A stretch of 64,000 nt of DNA, taken from assembly GCF_027244095.1 (NCBI RefSeq), contig NC_069658.1:263756687-263820686 (forward strand), written 5' to 3'. The notes beneath the pieces are model-generated. The model was not told the origin of the DNA. It saw nothing but the letters and a program-made list of their open reading frames with translations, and made no database searches. The DNA comes from Hemicordylus capensis. Lineage: Eukaryota > Chordata > Lepidosauria > Squamata > Cordylidae. Within the stretch, counting starts at the first letter, position 1; every line of letters begins with the position of its first letter. Below are positions 34,494-44,672 of the stretch, one piece after another. The position numbers were made by a program, and so were the translations under genes.

Positions 34494-36209
34494 TTATTTA
34501 TTTATTAAAATTTTCTTATATACCATCTATTGGTATTGTAACAACAATACCAATAACAATTATTTAATAATAATTGTTGTTGTTGTTTACACAGACAGAT
34601 AGGTGTTAGTTAGTTAGTTGTTTATTTACGATCTTAGATCAAACATACAGATAGCTGTTATTGACTGGTTTGTTTTATACAGACATTGAGTCCTTCCCAA
34701 GGACCTGGGATGGTTGAATTTTATTGTCAATGTTGTTGCTGTTGTTATAGATATCGTCGCAGAATATAGGCTGTTCCCAGTAAAGTTGCTTTTTGTAATT
34801 GGCTGATGGTGATTTCTGTGGCCCCTATGGTGTTGAGGTGCTCTTCAAGTTGTTTTGGAATTGCACCTAGGGCACCAATTACCGCTGGGATTATTTTGGT
34901 CTTTTTCTGCCACAGCCTTTCAATTTCAATTTGTAGATCTTTGTATTTTGTAATTTTTTCTATTTCTTTTTCTTCTATTCTGCTATCCCCTGGTATTGCT
35001 ATGTCGATTATTTTAACTTGTTTTTCTTTCTTCTCAACTACAGTTATATCTGGTGTATTGTGTGGCAGATGTTTGTCTGTTTGTAGTCGGAAGTCCCATA
35101 ATATTTTTACATCTTCATTTCTTCAACTTTTTCAATTTTATGGTCCCACCAATTTTTGGCTACAGGTAGCTTGTATTTTTTGCAGATGTTCCAGTGTGTC
35201 ATCCCTGCTACCTTGTCATGCCTTTGTTTGTAGTCAATCTGTGCGATCTTTTGACAACAGCTGATGAGGTGGCCCACTGTTTCATCTGCTTCTTTACAAA
35301 GGCGGCACTTGCTGTTTGTTGTTGACTTTTCAACTTTTGCTCTTATTGCATTTGTTCTTAGTGCCTGTTCTTGTGCAGCCAGTATTACACCCTCTGTTTC
35401 TTTCTTCAAGTTGCCATTCTTAAGCCATTGCCAGGTCTTGGTGATGTCTGATTTGCCACTTATATTGTGCAAATATTGACCATGCAGGGGCTTATTTCTC
35501 CATTTTTCTGCTCGGTTCTTGACTTGTTCTTTCTTGTAGGCCTGCTTTGTTGGTGTTGAATAGTTTCTCGATATTGACCATTTGAAGTGCATCTTCTTCA
35601 CTGTCCTTGATATATTCTTCAAGGCCTCTTTTCTCCTCCTCTACTGTTTGATGGACTTGCAGCATTCCTCTTCCACCTGAGCTGCGAGGGAGTTCTAGCC
35701 TATCTATATCACTGCGGGGGTGCAGAGCATGATTGATGGTCATGATTTTCCTGGTCTTACGATCTAGCGTCTCTAGCTCTGCCTGGGTCCAGTCTATTAT
35801 TCCTGCAGTGTATCTGATAACGGGTATAGCCCAGGTGTTAATGGATTGTATGGTGTTCCCGCCATTGAGTTTGGACTTTAGGATTTTTCTAACTCTCCTG
35901 ATGTATTCACTTCCAATTTTTCTTTTAACTTCAGTATGTGGTTCTTAAGAAGGGCCTTAAAAACATTCAGGGAGAGGGCTGAACGAATCGGTGGGGAAGA
36001 GTGTTCCAAAGAAGAGGGGTGGCCACAGAGAAAGCCCTCCTATGGGCCTAGGCACCACACATTAAACAGGGCCTGGGACACTAAGGAGGGCCAGCTGAGA
36101 AGACCTCACAGGTCGGGATAGAACTGGGCCAGAGAGGCGATCACGGAGATATACAGGTGCTAAGCCCATAAGGGTTTTGTAGGTGAGAACCAGCACTTTG
36201 AATTGGACT
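34494..36209 (-). mobile_element. L2 LINE inserted in L1 at the reverse transcriptase active site
   Basis: Flanked by CATCAT on both sides (34488-34493 and 36210-36215), a likely 6-bp target-site duplication. Removing it joins L1 codons NADD and VVLA. The 5' part (about 35946-36209, - strand) encodes FKVLVLTYKTLMGLAPVYLR and DRLSGPVLSRPVR, typical of the L2 C-terminus. The 3' part (34494-34560) is a tail reading gtatataagaaaattttaat with ATAAA repeats. An R4-type LINE separates the two. Confidence 0.72.
34560..35945 (-). mobile_element. R4/Dong-type LINE, 3' half, nested in L2
   Basis: The - strand encodes INTWAIPVIRYTAGIIDWTQ, LDRKTRKIMTINHALHPRSD, IDRLELPRSSGGRGMLQVHQ, a zinc motif CRLCKEADETVGHLISCCQK, DKVAGMTHWNICKKYKLPVA and a restriction-like endonuclease region (VKIIDIAIPGDSRIEEKEIE ... 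AVIGALGAIPKQLEEHL). This order of C-terminal zinc finger then PD-(D/E)XK-like endonuclease is characteristic of the R4 group. The 3' end is rich in TTG/TAA-type repeats. At least two frame changes are present. The 5' end is truncated within the post-catalytic reverse transcriptase region. Confidence 0.8.
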
Positions 36210-36251
36210 CATCATCTGCATTTAACTTTATCTTATGTTCTTGCCTGGCCA

Positions 36252-36671
36252 CAGGGGCATAACTATAATAGGGCATGGGGAGACAGTTGCCTTGGGGTGC
36301 CCCCACTGAGGCAAGTCACATGACTGACTCCTCCAGCCACACACCTGCCCGGGCTTCCTTCAGTTGTATTCATCCTCTAAAATTGACATGGGTGTTAAGA
36401 CCTGGAGCTACCAGAACAGCATGTCTTTCTCTAGTACCATTAAATGACTTGCATCATCCACAATTTACAAAACCTTTTACAAAATAATTTAGGATGATGT
36501 TCTATTGTGACAAATAGGTTTTTATACACACACACACACAGTCTTTACTATGCTTTTTGTTACCACTATTCAGCCTCATTTAAGATTTCTTTACTTCATG
36601 AGCTGAGCTTCGGGGGGGGGGGCATTTTAAAATCTTGTCTCTGGGCCTACTCCAACCTTGCTACGCCCCTG
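36252..36671. mobile_element. Non-autonomous hAT element, copy A
   Basis: The ends CAGGGGCATAAC and GCTACGCCCCTG are inverted repeats, flanked by a perfect 8-bp duplication CCTGGCCA (36244-36251 and 36672-36679). It lies inside L1 coding sequence. Its interior matches copy C at 51.0 kb in opposite orientation (acctggagctaccagaacag). It contains a (CA)n run near 36530. Confidence 0.88.
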
Positions 36672-37489
36672 CCTGGCCATCTTAATTCCTGAAATTCGTT
36701 CCTCTTGCCCTATCTCCCACACCAGTGGTTCTAAAGCCAGAATAAACAATAAAGAGGAAAGTGGGCGCCCTTGTCTTGTTCCTCTCATTACAGTGCATGC
36801 CTTGGATATTACCCCATTCACTATTACTTTTGCTGTCTGCTCCTGATAGATACTCTAAATCCAGGAAATAAAATTCAGCCCACAGTTCATCTTTTTGAGC
36901 ACCATTAACATAAATTGCCATTCCAAATTGTCAAAGGTCTTCTCGGCGTCAAGAAAAATCATCACTGCCTTATTTCCCCTTGCAGTAATATTCTCAGTAG
37001 CATTCAAAATATATCTTAAATTATCTTTCATATATCTCTTTGGAACAAATCCAGTCTGATCAAGATGTATTGTATCTGTTAGAAAACTGTTCAATCTTGC
37101 CTCCAAAATAGCCTCAAAAAGTTTATAGTCCTCATTCAATAGTGAAATGTGTCTGTAAGATTCAGGACGTGTTGGATCTTGTCCCTCTTTGTGAATCAAT
37201 GTAATATAAGCTTCTTGCCACGTAGTAGGTATATTGTGACAATGTATTATTTCATTCATTATCTTGGTCATATATCTTGAGTATATCTTGAAAAGTCTTG
37301 TAGTAGAGTGTTGAAAATCTATCCAGGCCTGGCGACTGTTTGGTTTTAATCCCTGTATCGCCTCTCTGGTCTATCCTTCTGTAATTGGTTTGTTTAACAT
37401 CTCTCTTTGCTGTTCTGTGAACTCTTTAATTTGTGAATTGCCTAAATATTGCTTGATCCTATACTTATTTGGCATTTTAGTTTTGAAAT

Positions 37490-37835
37490 GACGCTGAGGT
37501 CTCAGCAGCCCGGACCACGCCCCCTTGCATATGATGTCGTACGCAAGGGGTGTGTGGCCTGGGCTGCCGAGAGCCCAAGCGAGCTCTCCCCTCGTCATTT
37601 CAGGCAGCGTCCAGAGAGGGAGAGAAAGGGGAAAGCATTCTATCAGGCAGTCTGCGCTGTCTGAAATAACTGCGCAGTTAGAAAGAGTTCGCCCGGGCTC
37701 TCGGTGGCCTGAGTGTGTGTGTGGGGGAGTTCGCTCTGGGCTCCTATGGAGCCCGAGCCATGGGGTTCGGCGGCCTTTTTTCATTGGTGGCCTGTGTTCT
37801 TTGAACCCATTGGCAGAATAGTGGCTACGCCCCTG
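37490..37835 (-). mobile_element. GC-rich hAT-type MITE
   Basis: Read on the - strand it starts CAGGGGCGTAGCCACTATTC and carries a GC-rich body related to the element at 43216-43670 (aagaacacaggcc, ggccacacaccccttgcg). It abuts the truncated 5' end of the L1, and the other end is unclear. Confidence 0.5.
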
Positions 37836-37971
37836 CCTAGCTGATTAAGAAAATCTACATCCCAATACTTGGCCAGTACAACAGCATGAACAATGCGGAC
37901 TTTTCCCCACTGATTGGCATAGGGACATAGGAATATACTTATTCAGAACCATGTTCTGATTCAGACCATAG

Positions 37972-38085
37972 GTCAGGGCTTTGGGGCTACAGCTCCAGTA
38001 ATATCTGACTACCGGCCACTGTGGCTGGGGATTATGGGAGCTGCAGTTAAACAACAACTGGGGCCTGAAGTTGTGCAGCCCTGCC
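37972..38085. mobile_element. Palindromic hAT-type MITE
   Basis: Ends CAGGGCTTTGGGGCTACAGC and gaagttgtgcagccctg, with arms meeting around GGCCACTGTGGCTGGGGATT. Same family as 13.8 and 20.2 kb. Confidence 0.55.
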
Positions 38086-38086
38086 A

Positions 38087-38185
38087 TCGTTCCTTCTAAC
38101 TCAGTACTGCCTGTACAGACTGGCAGCAGATTCTCCAAGGTTGCAGGCAGGAATCTCCCTAAGCCCTATCTGGAAGATGCCTATG
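38087..38185 (-). mobile_element. Sauria-type SINE, tail fragment
   Basis: The tail and middle only, reversed: agggagattcctgcctgcaa, ccttggagaatctgctgcca, gtctgtacaggcagtactga. The tRNA or 5S head is absent. Confidence 0.55.
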
Positions 38186-38324
38186 GTAATCCCAGCTCAC
38201 TCTTGCTTTACTGCAGCAGAGCTGAGTGTTGAGCGCATGATAGCGCTCATGCGGCTGTGCCTCCAGTAACAGGAGGCAGTACACTCCTACATTGCCGTAC
38301 TGTGAGAAGGAGCACCACCTTTAC

Positions 38325-38390
38325 TTATTTTATTTATTCGATTCCTATACCGCCCTTCCAAAAATGGCTCAGTGCGGTTTACGCAGAGAA
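38325..38390 (-). repeat. L2-tailed short repeat, tail only
   Basis: attcctatacccgcc-like sequence followed by cttccaaaaatggctcagtg, reversed, equals the tail of the 22.9-kb repeat. Confidence 0.55.
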
Positions 38391-38647
38391 ATAACAAAAA
38401 AGTGTGGCCTTGGTGAGGACACAGTAGGTGAGTAGTTTTCAGTGCAGCGAAGTGAAGTCTTGTCCTCACTATGCCCAGTTTCAGTGCTAAGACCTCCATT
38501 CCACCCTGCCCCCCTCTTGCATTACAGGCCAGCAGTGGGTCATCAGCTGCCAGGCTTGGGGGCCTCCATTTTCCTGAGGAGGAGTAAGAGCAGCCATAAA
38601 TCCCGAATTATATGTTACTGCTAGATGCTTTTTTTTTTTAAGAGAGA

Positions 38648-39080
38648 GCTCATATTTAAGAGATATGAGTATTTAAGAGAATGTCTTCTTTGTCATGAAT
38701 CCCACTGCCCATTGAGATCATCAGGAGAGGTCCGTCTGCATTTGCCACCGGCTCGTCTGGTGGCTACTCAGGGACAGGGCTTCTCCGTTGCTGCCCCGAG
38801 GCTCTGGAATGCGCTCCCTAGTGAAATAAGAGCCTCCCCATCTCTGACATCTTTTTAAAAAGTCTCTAAAGACGCATTTCTTCACCCAGACTTTTAACTG
38901 ATATTGTTTTGATTGTTTTAATGCTGTCTTAAAATATTGTTTTACAATTTTAAATTGTTGTAATTTTTTTAACTTTTTGTTTTTGTTTTAACTAAAGTTT
39001 ACTTCCTGTTTTTATTTTGTTGTAAACCTCCCAGAGACATAAGTTTTGGGCGGTATAAAAATGTTAAATAAATAAATAAA
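38648..39080 (+). mobile_element. L2 LINE, 3' end
   Basis: Encodes EYLRECLLCHESHCPLRSS, LHLPPARLVATQGQGFSVAA and PRLWNALPSEIRASPSL, then the tail (gtaaacctcccagagacata, gggcggtataaaaatg) with AAATAAATAAATAAA. 5'-truncated just after a T-run. Confidence 0.75.
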
Positions 39081-39083
39081 ACT

Positions 39084-39299
39084 AGCTGGGCTGGGCGCAG
39101 AGCTGCCTCCCCACCCGTCGCTGCTGTTTGCTCGCCCACCGTTGCTTTCTCTTCCTCTCCCCTGCCAGGCTGCCTGCCCACTTCTTATTTTGCCTGCCTG
39201 CCATCTGGCTTCTTCCACAGACTTCTTCCTTCTTCCTCCCCGCCCACCAGCCATCGCCGTTGCTAACTGCCAGCGCCATTTATTTTTTTCACCCATCCC
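39084..39299 (-). repeat. GC-rich segment, possible Helitron-like 3' fragment
   Basis: Adjoins the L2 tail with CTAG at its left edge (- strand ending CCAGCCCAGCTAG, followed by T). It is GC-rich and low-complexity, with no matching 5' end. The link to the 16.2-kb element rests on the CTAG|T end and composition only. Confidence 0.25.
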
Positions 39300-39590
39300 A
39301 TGGCTATCTGGCACCCCTGTTAACTGGCACCCCTGCTAACTGGGCAAAGAGGCACCTTTTAATGTGGTGATTCTCTTTATTTAGCAGGGGGAGAGTAACT
39401 GGCCCTATCCAGCCCCAGCACAGTACTTCCAGAGACTGTTGCTGGTGTCTATCTTATATTTCTTTTAGACTGTGAGCCCTTTGGGGACAGGGATCCATCT
39501 TATTTATTTGTTTTTTCTCTGTGTAAACTGCCCTGAGCCATTTTGGGAAGGGTGGTATAGAAATTGAACAAACAAACAAACAAATAATAA
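39300..39590 (+). repeat. L2-tailed short interspersed repeat, fullest copy
   Basis: Starts ggcacccctgctaactgggc, then aggcaccttttaatgtggtg, ttatttagcagggggagagt, ccagagactgttgctggtgt, gtgagccctttggggacagg and the tail taaactgccctgagccattt, ggtatagaaattgaac. It ends in an (ACAA)n run. This is the reference for the other fragments. No pol III box is apparent, so it may be a SINE of unusual origin or a deletion product of an L2-like LINE. Confidence 0.65.
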
Positions 39591-40082
39591 TATCCAGCAG
39601 CTCTCCAAACTCTCACAAGAGCTGCCATGCATGGGATTTGGCATGGGTACATCTTAGAGAATTAAGTATAAAAATTAAGGGTTTTTTGAAATCATTTTAT
39701 TTCATGGCTACTTAATTGTGTGCTGCTGCTGCTGCTACACATAAGATTCACGATCACGCACTACTCTCAATATCTGTGGGCACACAGATAGTGTACCCAC
39801 AGGTATATTCCTCTCACAGGCGGCAGTGGGTCTCACACCTGCCCGCAGTTCAGAGAGTATTCAGATTTCCTCCCCTATGGTTAGTCTCCTGTGCCATATA
39901 GAATTAGGCGCTTCACACAGTTGCTGCTCTCTGCACATCCACAGAAGGGCTTCTTCACAGGGTCACCGCTGTTGAGGACTCCCCTCGCTGGGTGTTCTGA
40001 AGAGGCAGTTTGAGACAAAAGATGCCATCAAAGATTTCCTCTCCCAGCGCCTCCTCTTTCACTACTAGCCTACTACTAACAC

Positions 40083-40406
40083 CAGGGGCGTAACAAGGTC
40101 CGGAGGGGGCCCAGAGACAAGATTTTAAAATGGGCCCCTCGCTGATATACACACACAAACACACTTCACAATACAATAGTGCTCTCACACTCACATCCCC
40201 ATTATGAATACGGTGAATATCTAGTTCACATTGAATCTAGTTTTTTTACTCTCTGCTCCTGCGGATCTCCAAGACACTCAACATAATTAATAGGGGGTGC
40301 AACATGGGCGGGTGGGGAGTCATGTGATGTGCCTCTGGGGGGCCCCTCAAGGCAGTGGGGCCCCAAGACGACTGCCTCCCCTTGCCTAATGGTAGTTGCG
40401 CCCCTG
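40083..40406. mobile_element. Non-autonomous hAT element, copy B
   Basis: Ends CAGGGGCGTAACAAGG and GGTAGTTGCGCCCCTG, flanked by the perfect 8-bp duplication ACTAACAC (40075-40082 and 40407-40414). The interior shares ggcccagagacaagatttta with copies A, C and D. Confidence 0.88.
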
Positions 40407-42047
40407 ACTAACACTCTCATTGCTGGGAATGATGGGAGTTGCTGTCCAACCGGAGTTGTGAATACTTGGGCTGCAATGCACACTCCAAACACAAGTTAAA
40501 TAATTTTCTTGGCCAAATATGTGGGAAAGGACGATATATTCATCTTTGAGTCAGTGAATTTATTAGGAACTTGCTTTCTAGTACATAGGACCATAGTAAG
40601 CTGCCATATACTGAATCAGAGCATTGCATCTGACTGGTTCTAATTATGATGAGTGGGAAGGGAGTGTCGTCATCATGGAGGCTACTTCTCATGGCACAGA
40701 TCTCCTCCCTCAGTGCCTGGACCTCGAGGAGTTAGGGTTGCACATCATTCGCCACACACTCCTCTGGCCTTGGCTCTGGAAGCACCCCTGCAGCAAGAAA
40801 GAGAGAGAAGACTGCAGCAGAGGAAATTTTGTTCTGGGATGTCAACCTAATTTCTTATTTTGGCTTGGGGTGCTTGCTGGGCTGATTAGCATGCAGTACT
40901 TAGATGTGCTTGCTCATCTTCTTCTATAGCCCTGAAGCTTGCCTCCATCTTGAAAGGGCAGCACACAGCCTCCTGCACAAGCCTCTCTGTAGCTGTAATG
41001 GAGAAGTAGAGCAGAGTTTGTTCTGCCATGGCTCTGGGGTGGGGAAGGCTGTCTCTTGAATCTGTCCAGTGCAGTTCTTTAAGTGGTTTGTTAATAGGTA
41101 CAGGAGCCATGACTTCAAAGCCACACCACCCACTCCATGAAACTCACCGGGCGACTACAGGCAAGTTGCACATCTGTCAGGCCAACCAACCTGGCAGGAA
41201 TGTTGTGAGGGCAAACACACACATGTACTCAGCTTGCGGCTACGTGGAGGAGGAGCACAATATTAATGAGATGATAACTCAAAAGCCTACCTTGCTCATT
41301 TGCAGCAAGCCTTGCCTCCAGTCATGTTCCCCCCCCAGCGGCTGATGGTAAAGCATTCCCACCTTGGCCATAGCTGCTCTTAATACTTGGTGTGGCCAAA
41401 AGATATGGGGAAAGGATGCTGGCAAGGCAGGCAGAAACTTTATCATCCCCCCACCTCCATCGCTCTAACCAAATTATTGTATTAGGAGCGCTATAGCCAG
41501 ATCCAAAGCATTTTTCAGAACAATACAGGTAACTGTGTTCTCTGATCCGCACATGCATTAGAACAGAAGAGACTATTTGCTTGCTACGTGACCAAGTAAA
41601 CTCAACTAGCACTAGGATGATCTGGAGACATGCAGCAGTGATTAATCTTGAAAATTGCCCATAGTGGATGTCAAGAAAGGGGGCATAGGATAAGCAAAAC
41701 AAAACAGGAGTATTGTGTTGGGTTATCTTCAAAAGGGAAAGCAAGGAAATGTGCCAGTTGTCAATTCCTCATCTCTTGAAAGACAAACAAAGTAAAAATT
41801 TTAAAACATCCTTGAAAGCAAGATCAGCATGCCATTGTTAAGTGGCTACCCACAGAGCAAATGGGCTATTTCCCAATTCCCGATCTCCAGCACATATCTC
41901 CACAATGACCGATTTCCAGATTTCCACCCTCGCTGGTGCAGGAGTTGTGAGGGGGAGGGTGGAGAAATTACCTCCTGCATTTCCAGCAGCATTATTCCCC
42001 TCTATCTATGCAAGATCTGTTAGCCATTAGGGGAGAGGGGCTGGGCC
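40407..42047. other. Intergenic, no gene recognised
   Basis: A short Sauria-type tail fragment lies at about 40586-40630 (-). Open frames of up to 140 codons (41322-41744, -) show no family features and overlap one another in other frames. Nothing else supportable was found. Confidence 0.4.
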
Positions 42048-42232
42048 TACCCATGATCCCCTGCAGGACTAAACATTTTCAGACAATGCCTGTCAGCCAA
42101 TGTCAAGATTACTAAATGTTTCTTAAATTAATAACCAAACCTCTAATAGCTGAATGTATTTCCTAGAAGTTCCGCTGTGTTCACAGATAATCACTTGCAA
42201 GCTTGTTCACAAGCTTGAAAGCTTGTGCAAGT
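42048..42232 (+). repeat. Unnamed interspersed repeat with terminal snap-back
   Basis: 42048-42205 matches 44346-44487 (aatgtcaagattactaaatg, acctctaatagctgaatgta, tcacttgcaagcttgt). It ends in an inverted repeat: CACTTGCAAGCTT at 42191 is answered by AAGCTTGTGCAAGTG ending at about 42232. The family is unknown to me. Confidence 0.6.
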
Positions 42233-42417
42233 GACTGAGGAATTGGAGTTGAGGACACAGTTAAAGTTGCCTGTTGATTGGCGAATCTCAGGAGGAATCC
42301 ATCACAACAACCCGTAGCCTTTCCACTTATCGTTTCCTTAGGCAAGAAGCTTATCCAATGCTGCATACGTCCCCACAACTTTTTTCTCCATTTACAAGTT
42401 AATCTCATTCCTATTTA

Positions 42418-43193
42418 CAGGTGAAACTCGGAAAATTAGAATATCGTGCAAAAGTCCATTAATTTCAGTAATGCAAATTAAAAGGTGAAACTGATATATG
42501 AGACAGACGCATTACATGCAAAGCGAGATAAGTCAAGCCTTAATTTGTTATAATTGTGATGATCATGGCGTACAGCTCATGAAAACCCCAAATCCACAAT
42601 CTCAGAAAATTAGAATATTACATGGAACCAAGAAGACAAGGATTGAAGAAAAGAACAATATCGGACCTCTGAAAAGTATACAGTGTACTGTGCTTGATTG
42701 GCCAGCAAACTCGCCTGACCTCACCCCATAGAGAATCTATGGGGCATTGCCAAGAGAAGGATGAGAGACATGAGACCAAACAATGCAGAATTGCTGAAGG
42801 CCGCTAATGAAGCATCCTGGTCTTCCATAACACCTCATCAGTGCCACAGGTTGATCCATGCCACGCCGCATTGAGGCAGTAATTGCTGCAAAAGGGGCCC
42901 AAACCAAGTACTGAATACGTATGCATGCTTATACTTTTCAGAGGTCCGATATTGTTCTATTCTACAATCCTTGTCTTCTTGGTTCCATGTAATATTCTAA
43001 TTTTCTGGGATTGTGGATTTGGGGTTTTCATGAGCTGTACGCCATGATCATCACAATTATAACAAATTAAGGCTTGACTTATCTCGCTTTGCATGTAATG
43101 CGTCTGTCTCATATATCAGTTTCACCTTTTAATTTGCATTACTGAAATTAATGGACTTTTGCACGATATTCTAATTTTTCCGAGATTCACCTG
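42418..43193. mobile_element. Internally deleted Tc1-type transposon with 264-bp TIRs
   Basis: A TA target duplication (42416-42417 and 43194-43195) encloses inverted repeats of about 264 bp (42418-42681 and 42929-43193) that differ at only about four positions. The outer motif GGAAAATTAGAATATCGTGC recurs near the inner end of each arm as AGAAAATTAGAATATTACAT, the IR/DR layout of Tc1 elements with paired transposase sites. The short centre (+ strand) is the C-terminus of a Tc1 transposase: VLDWPANSPDLTP, then IENLWG in a shifted frame with the DD34E glutamate, and RPNNAELLKAANEAW-like residues. The N-terminal domains are deleted, so it could move only in trans. Low divergence of the arms suggests a young insertion. 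Confidence 0.9.
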
Positions 43194-43215
43194 TACAAGA
43201 TAATTAAGTTATCTC

Positions 43216-43670
43216 CAGGGGCAGAGCCACCATTGGGCAACCGGGTTCAAAGAACCCAGGCTGCACCCAATCAGGCCACGCTTCACGGCCCCGACATGCC
43301 CCCCTGCATCTGATGTCAGACGTGGGGGTGCTGGTTTAGCTCTCGAGCCCCCGTTCAGGAGTTAAAGGGCCGCTGCGTTCACAATGTGGCCAGGAGTGGC
43401 TCTTCCCTGCCTTTAAGGCAAGGAAGAGCTGCTCCTGGCTGCGCTGTGAACGCAGCACCAACAGAAGTCTAACTCCCGAAGTTAAATGGCCAGCACTCCC
43501 GAACGGAGCTGCGGGGCTCCGTTTGGGAGCCAGGCCACACACCCCACGTCTGACGTCAGACGCAGGGGGCATTGCTAGCACCAGCGTCTGACATCAAACT
43601 CAGGAAGTGGGGTGAGCGGGGCCGCTACTGCGGCCACACACAGGCCACTGGCAGTCAGGCTCCGCCACTG
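43216..43670. mobile_element. GC-rich hAT-type MITE
   Basis: Left end CAGGGGCAGAGCCACC, right end GGCTCCGCCACTG. The GC-rich body has internal inverted copies (ctgcgttcacaatgtggcca / ggctgcgctgtgaacgcagc) and a repeated motif tgacgtcagacg. Flanks do not show a clean 8-bp duplication. Confidence 0.6.
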
Positions 43671-43872
43671 TGCATCTTTCCTTCTAGATCATAATCCTGC
43701 ATCCTAGCAATGTGCCAGATTTGTCTGAATCCAAACCAGATCCGAACTAACCCACCCTGATTAGGGTCGAAGCACACCAGTCTAGTTCAAATACCAAAAC
43801 AGATTGAACTGATTCACGGACCAGTTTGGGGGTCTACTCATAAAGGAGAATCTGGTAGGACTACTTAACTGG

Positions 43873-44140
43873 GTGAAATATGTGGGGGTAGTGGAATCTG
43901 ACAGGGTGCTGAAAAATGACACTCAGAAAACACTACCCATCAGAAAAGTTCATCTCAGTGAAATATGTGGTCAGTAATGGAACCTGACAGGGTTTGGAAA
44001 CTGACAGTCTAGGATATCAGAAAACAGCACTCATAAGAAAAGCTCACCTTGGTGAAATATGTGGGGGTAGTGGAATCTGACAGCGTGTTGAAGACGGACA
44101 GTCCTTCAGAAAACATCACCCATCAGTGTTAAAAATGTGG
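43873..44140 (+). repeat. Minisatellite, about three and a half units of 76-93 bp
   Basis: Units begin at about 43873, 43959 and 44052, with a partial unit at 44128. Each opens with gtgaaatatgtggg-like sequence, then agtggaatctgacagggtg, and later tcagaaaacactacccatca. Unit lengths vary because of small indels. No coding sense. Confidence 0.75.
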
Positions 44141-44345
44141 GAGTAGTGGGATTTGTTGGGGCCCAGCACAGGAGTGGAAGTATGGCCCCTGAAAACTGAT
44201 TAGATTCCAGTCCAGGACTGGAACTCAGGACTGTGCATGCAAACCGTACTCCCTTTACTGTAAACCCACATAATGACAGCTCCTCTCCTGCTCATAAAGG
44301 AACTTGACAGATGCAGTTAGCAAACTTGCACAATTGATTAAGTTT

Positions 44346-44590
44346 GCCCATGTCCCCGCAGGACTAAACGTTTTCAGACAATGTCAAGATTACTAAATGT
44401 TTCTGATATTAATAACTAAACCTCTAATAGCTGAATGTATTTCCAAGAATTCTGCTGGGTTCACAGACAATCACTTGCAAGCTTGTGGACTACACAAATC
44501 TCTTCACTAACTGTGAAGTTCTAAAAACCCAGGCTGTGCTATTGGGACAAGGGAATCCTTCAAAAAATGTTCTGCAAGAGACAAACAGGT
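44346..44590 (+). repeat. Unnamed interspersed repeat, longest copy
   Basis: Covers the 42.05-kb part and continues with gactacacaaatctcttcac and ctattgggacaagggaatcc, which match the split copy at 4.57-4.90 kb (-). It therefore links the two partial copies into one family of at least 245 bp. Confidence 0.65.
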
Positions 44591-44672
44591 TGCTGCTCTT
44601 CTGGTGACAGCAGACTCCATAATACACCCCCTGCTTTGCAATTATTTTTAAAAATAATATAACAATGTAACA

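Larger units (their letters stand above)
32590..37488 (-). mobile_element. L1 LINE, 5'-truncated, with nested insertions
   Basis: On the - strand: PNKYRIKQYLGNSQIKEF, then the reverse transcriptase (TKIMNEIIHCHNIPTTWQEA, YITLIHKEGQDPTRPESYR, LDQTGFVPKRYMKDNLRYIL, MIFLDAEKTFDNLEWQF, RGTRQGRPLSSLLFILALEP). After the inserted DNA it resumes with LNSSKTQMVTW, IKYLGINVM, SWLGGISAVKMNVLPRINFL, and the C-terminal Cys-rich motif CWKCMEQ ... WCTCKKAQTFWKTIHSK. The 3'UTR ends in an A-rich tail near 32590. A hAT element (36252-36671) and an L2 carrying an R4 (34494-36209) interrupt it. Removing these restores the order NADDVVLA at the catalytic site. Frameshifts and stops elsewhere show that it is dead. 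Confidence 0.85.

Noticed and set aside
34806-35264. 152-codon open frame on the + strand
   Set aside because: Antisense shadow of the R4 endonuclease region; no family features.
40624-40929. Hydrophobic stretch resembling a transmembrane helix, considered as MPZL1 exon 4
   Set aside because: The surrounding residues do not match the MPZL1 juxtamembrane or cytoplasmic sequence, and no phase-1 acceptor precedes it.
43873-44140. Possible CRISPR-like array
   Set aside because: Units are whole diverged repeats without short conserved repeats and unique spacers, and the genome is eukaryotic.
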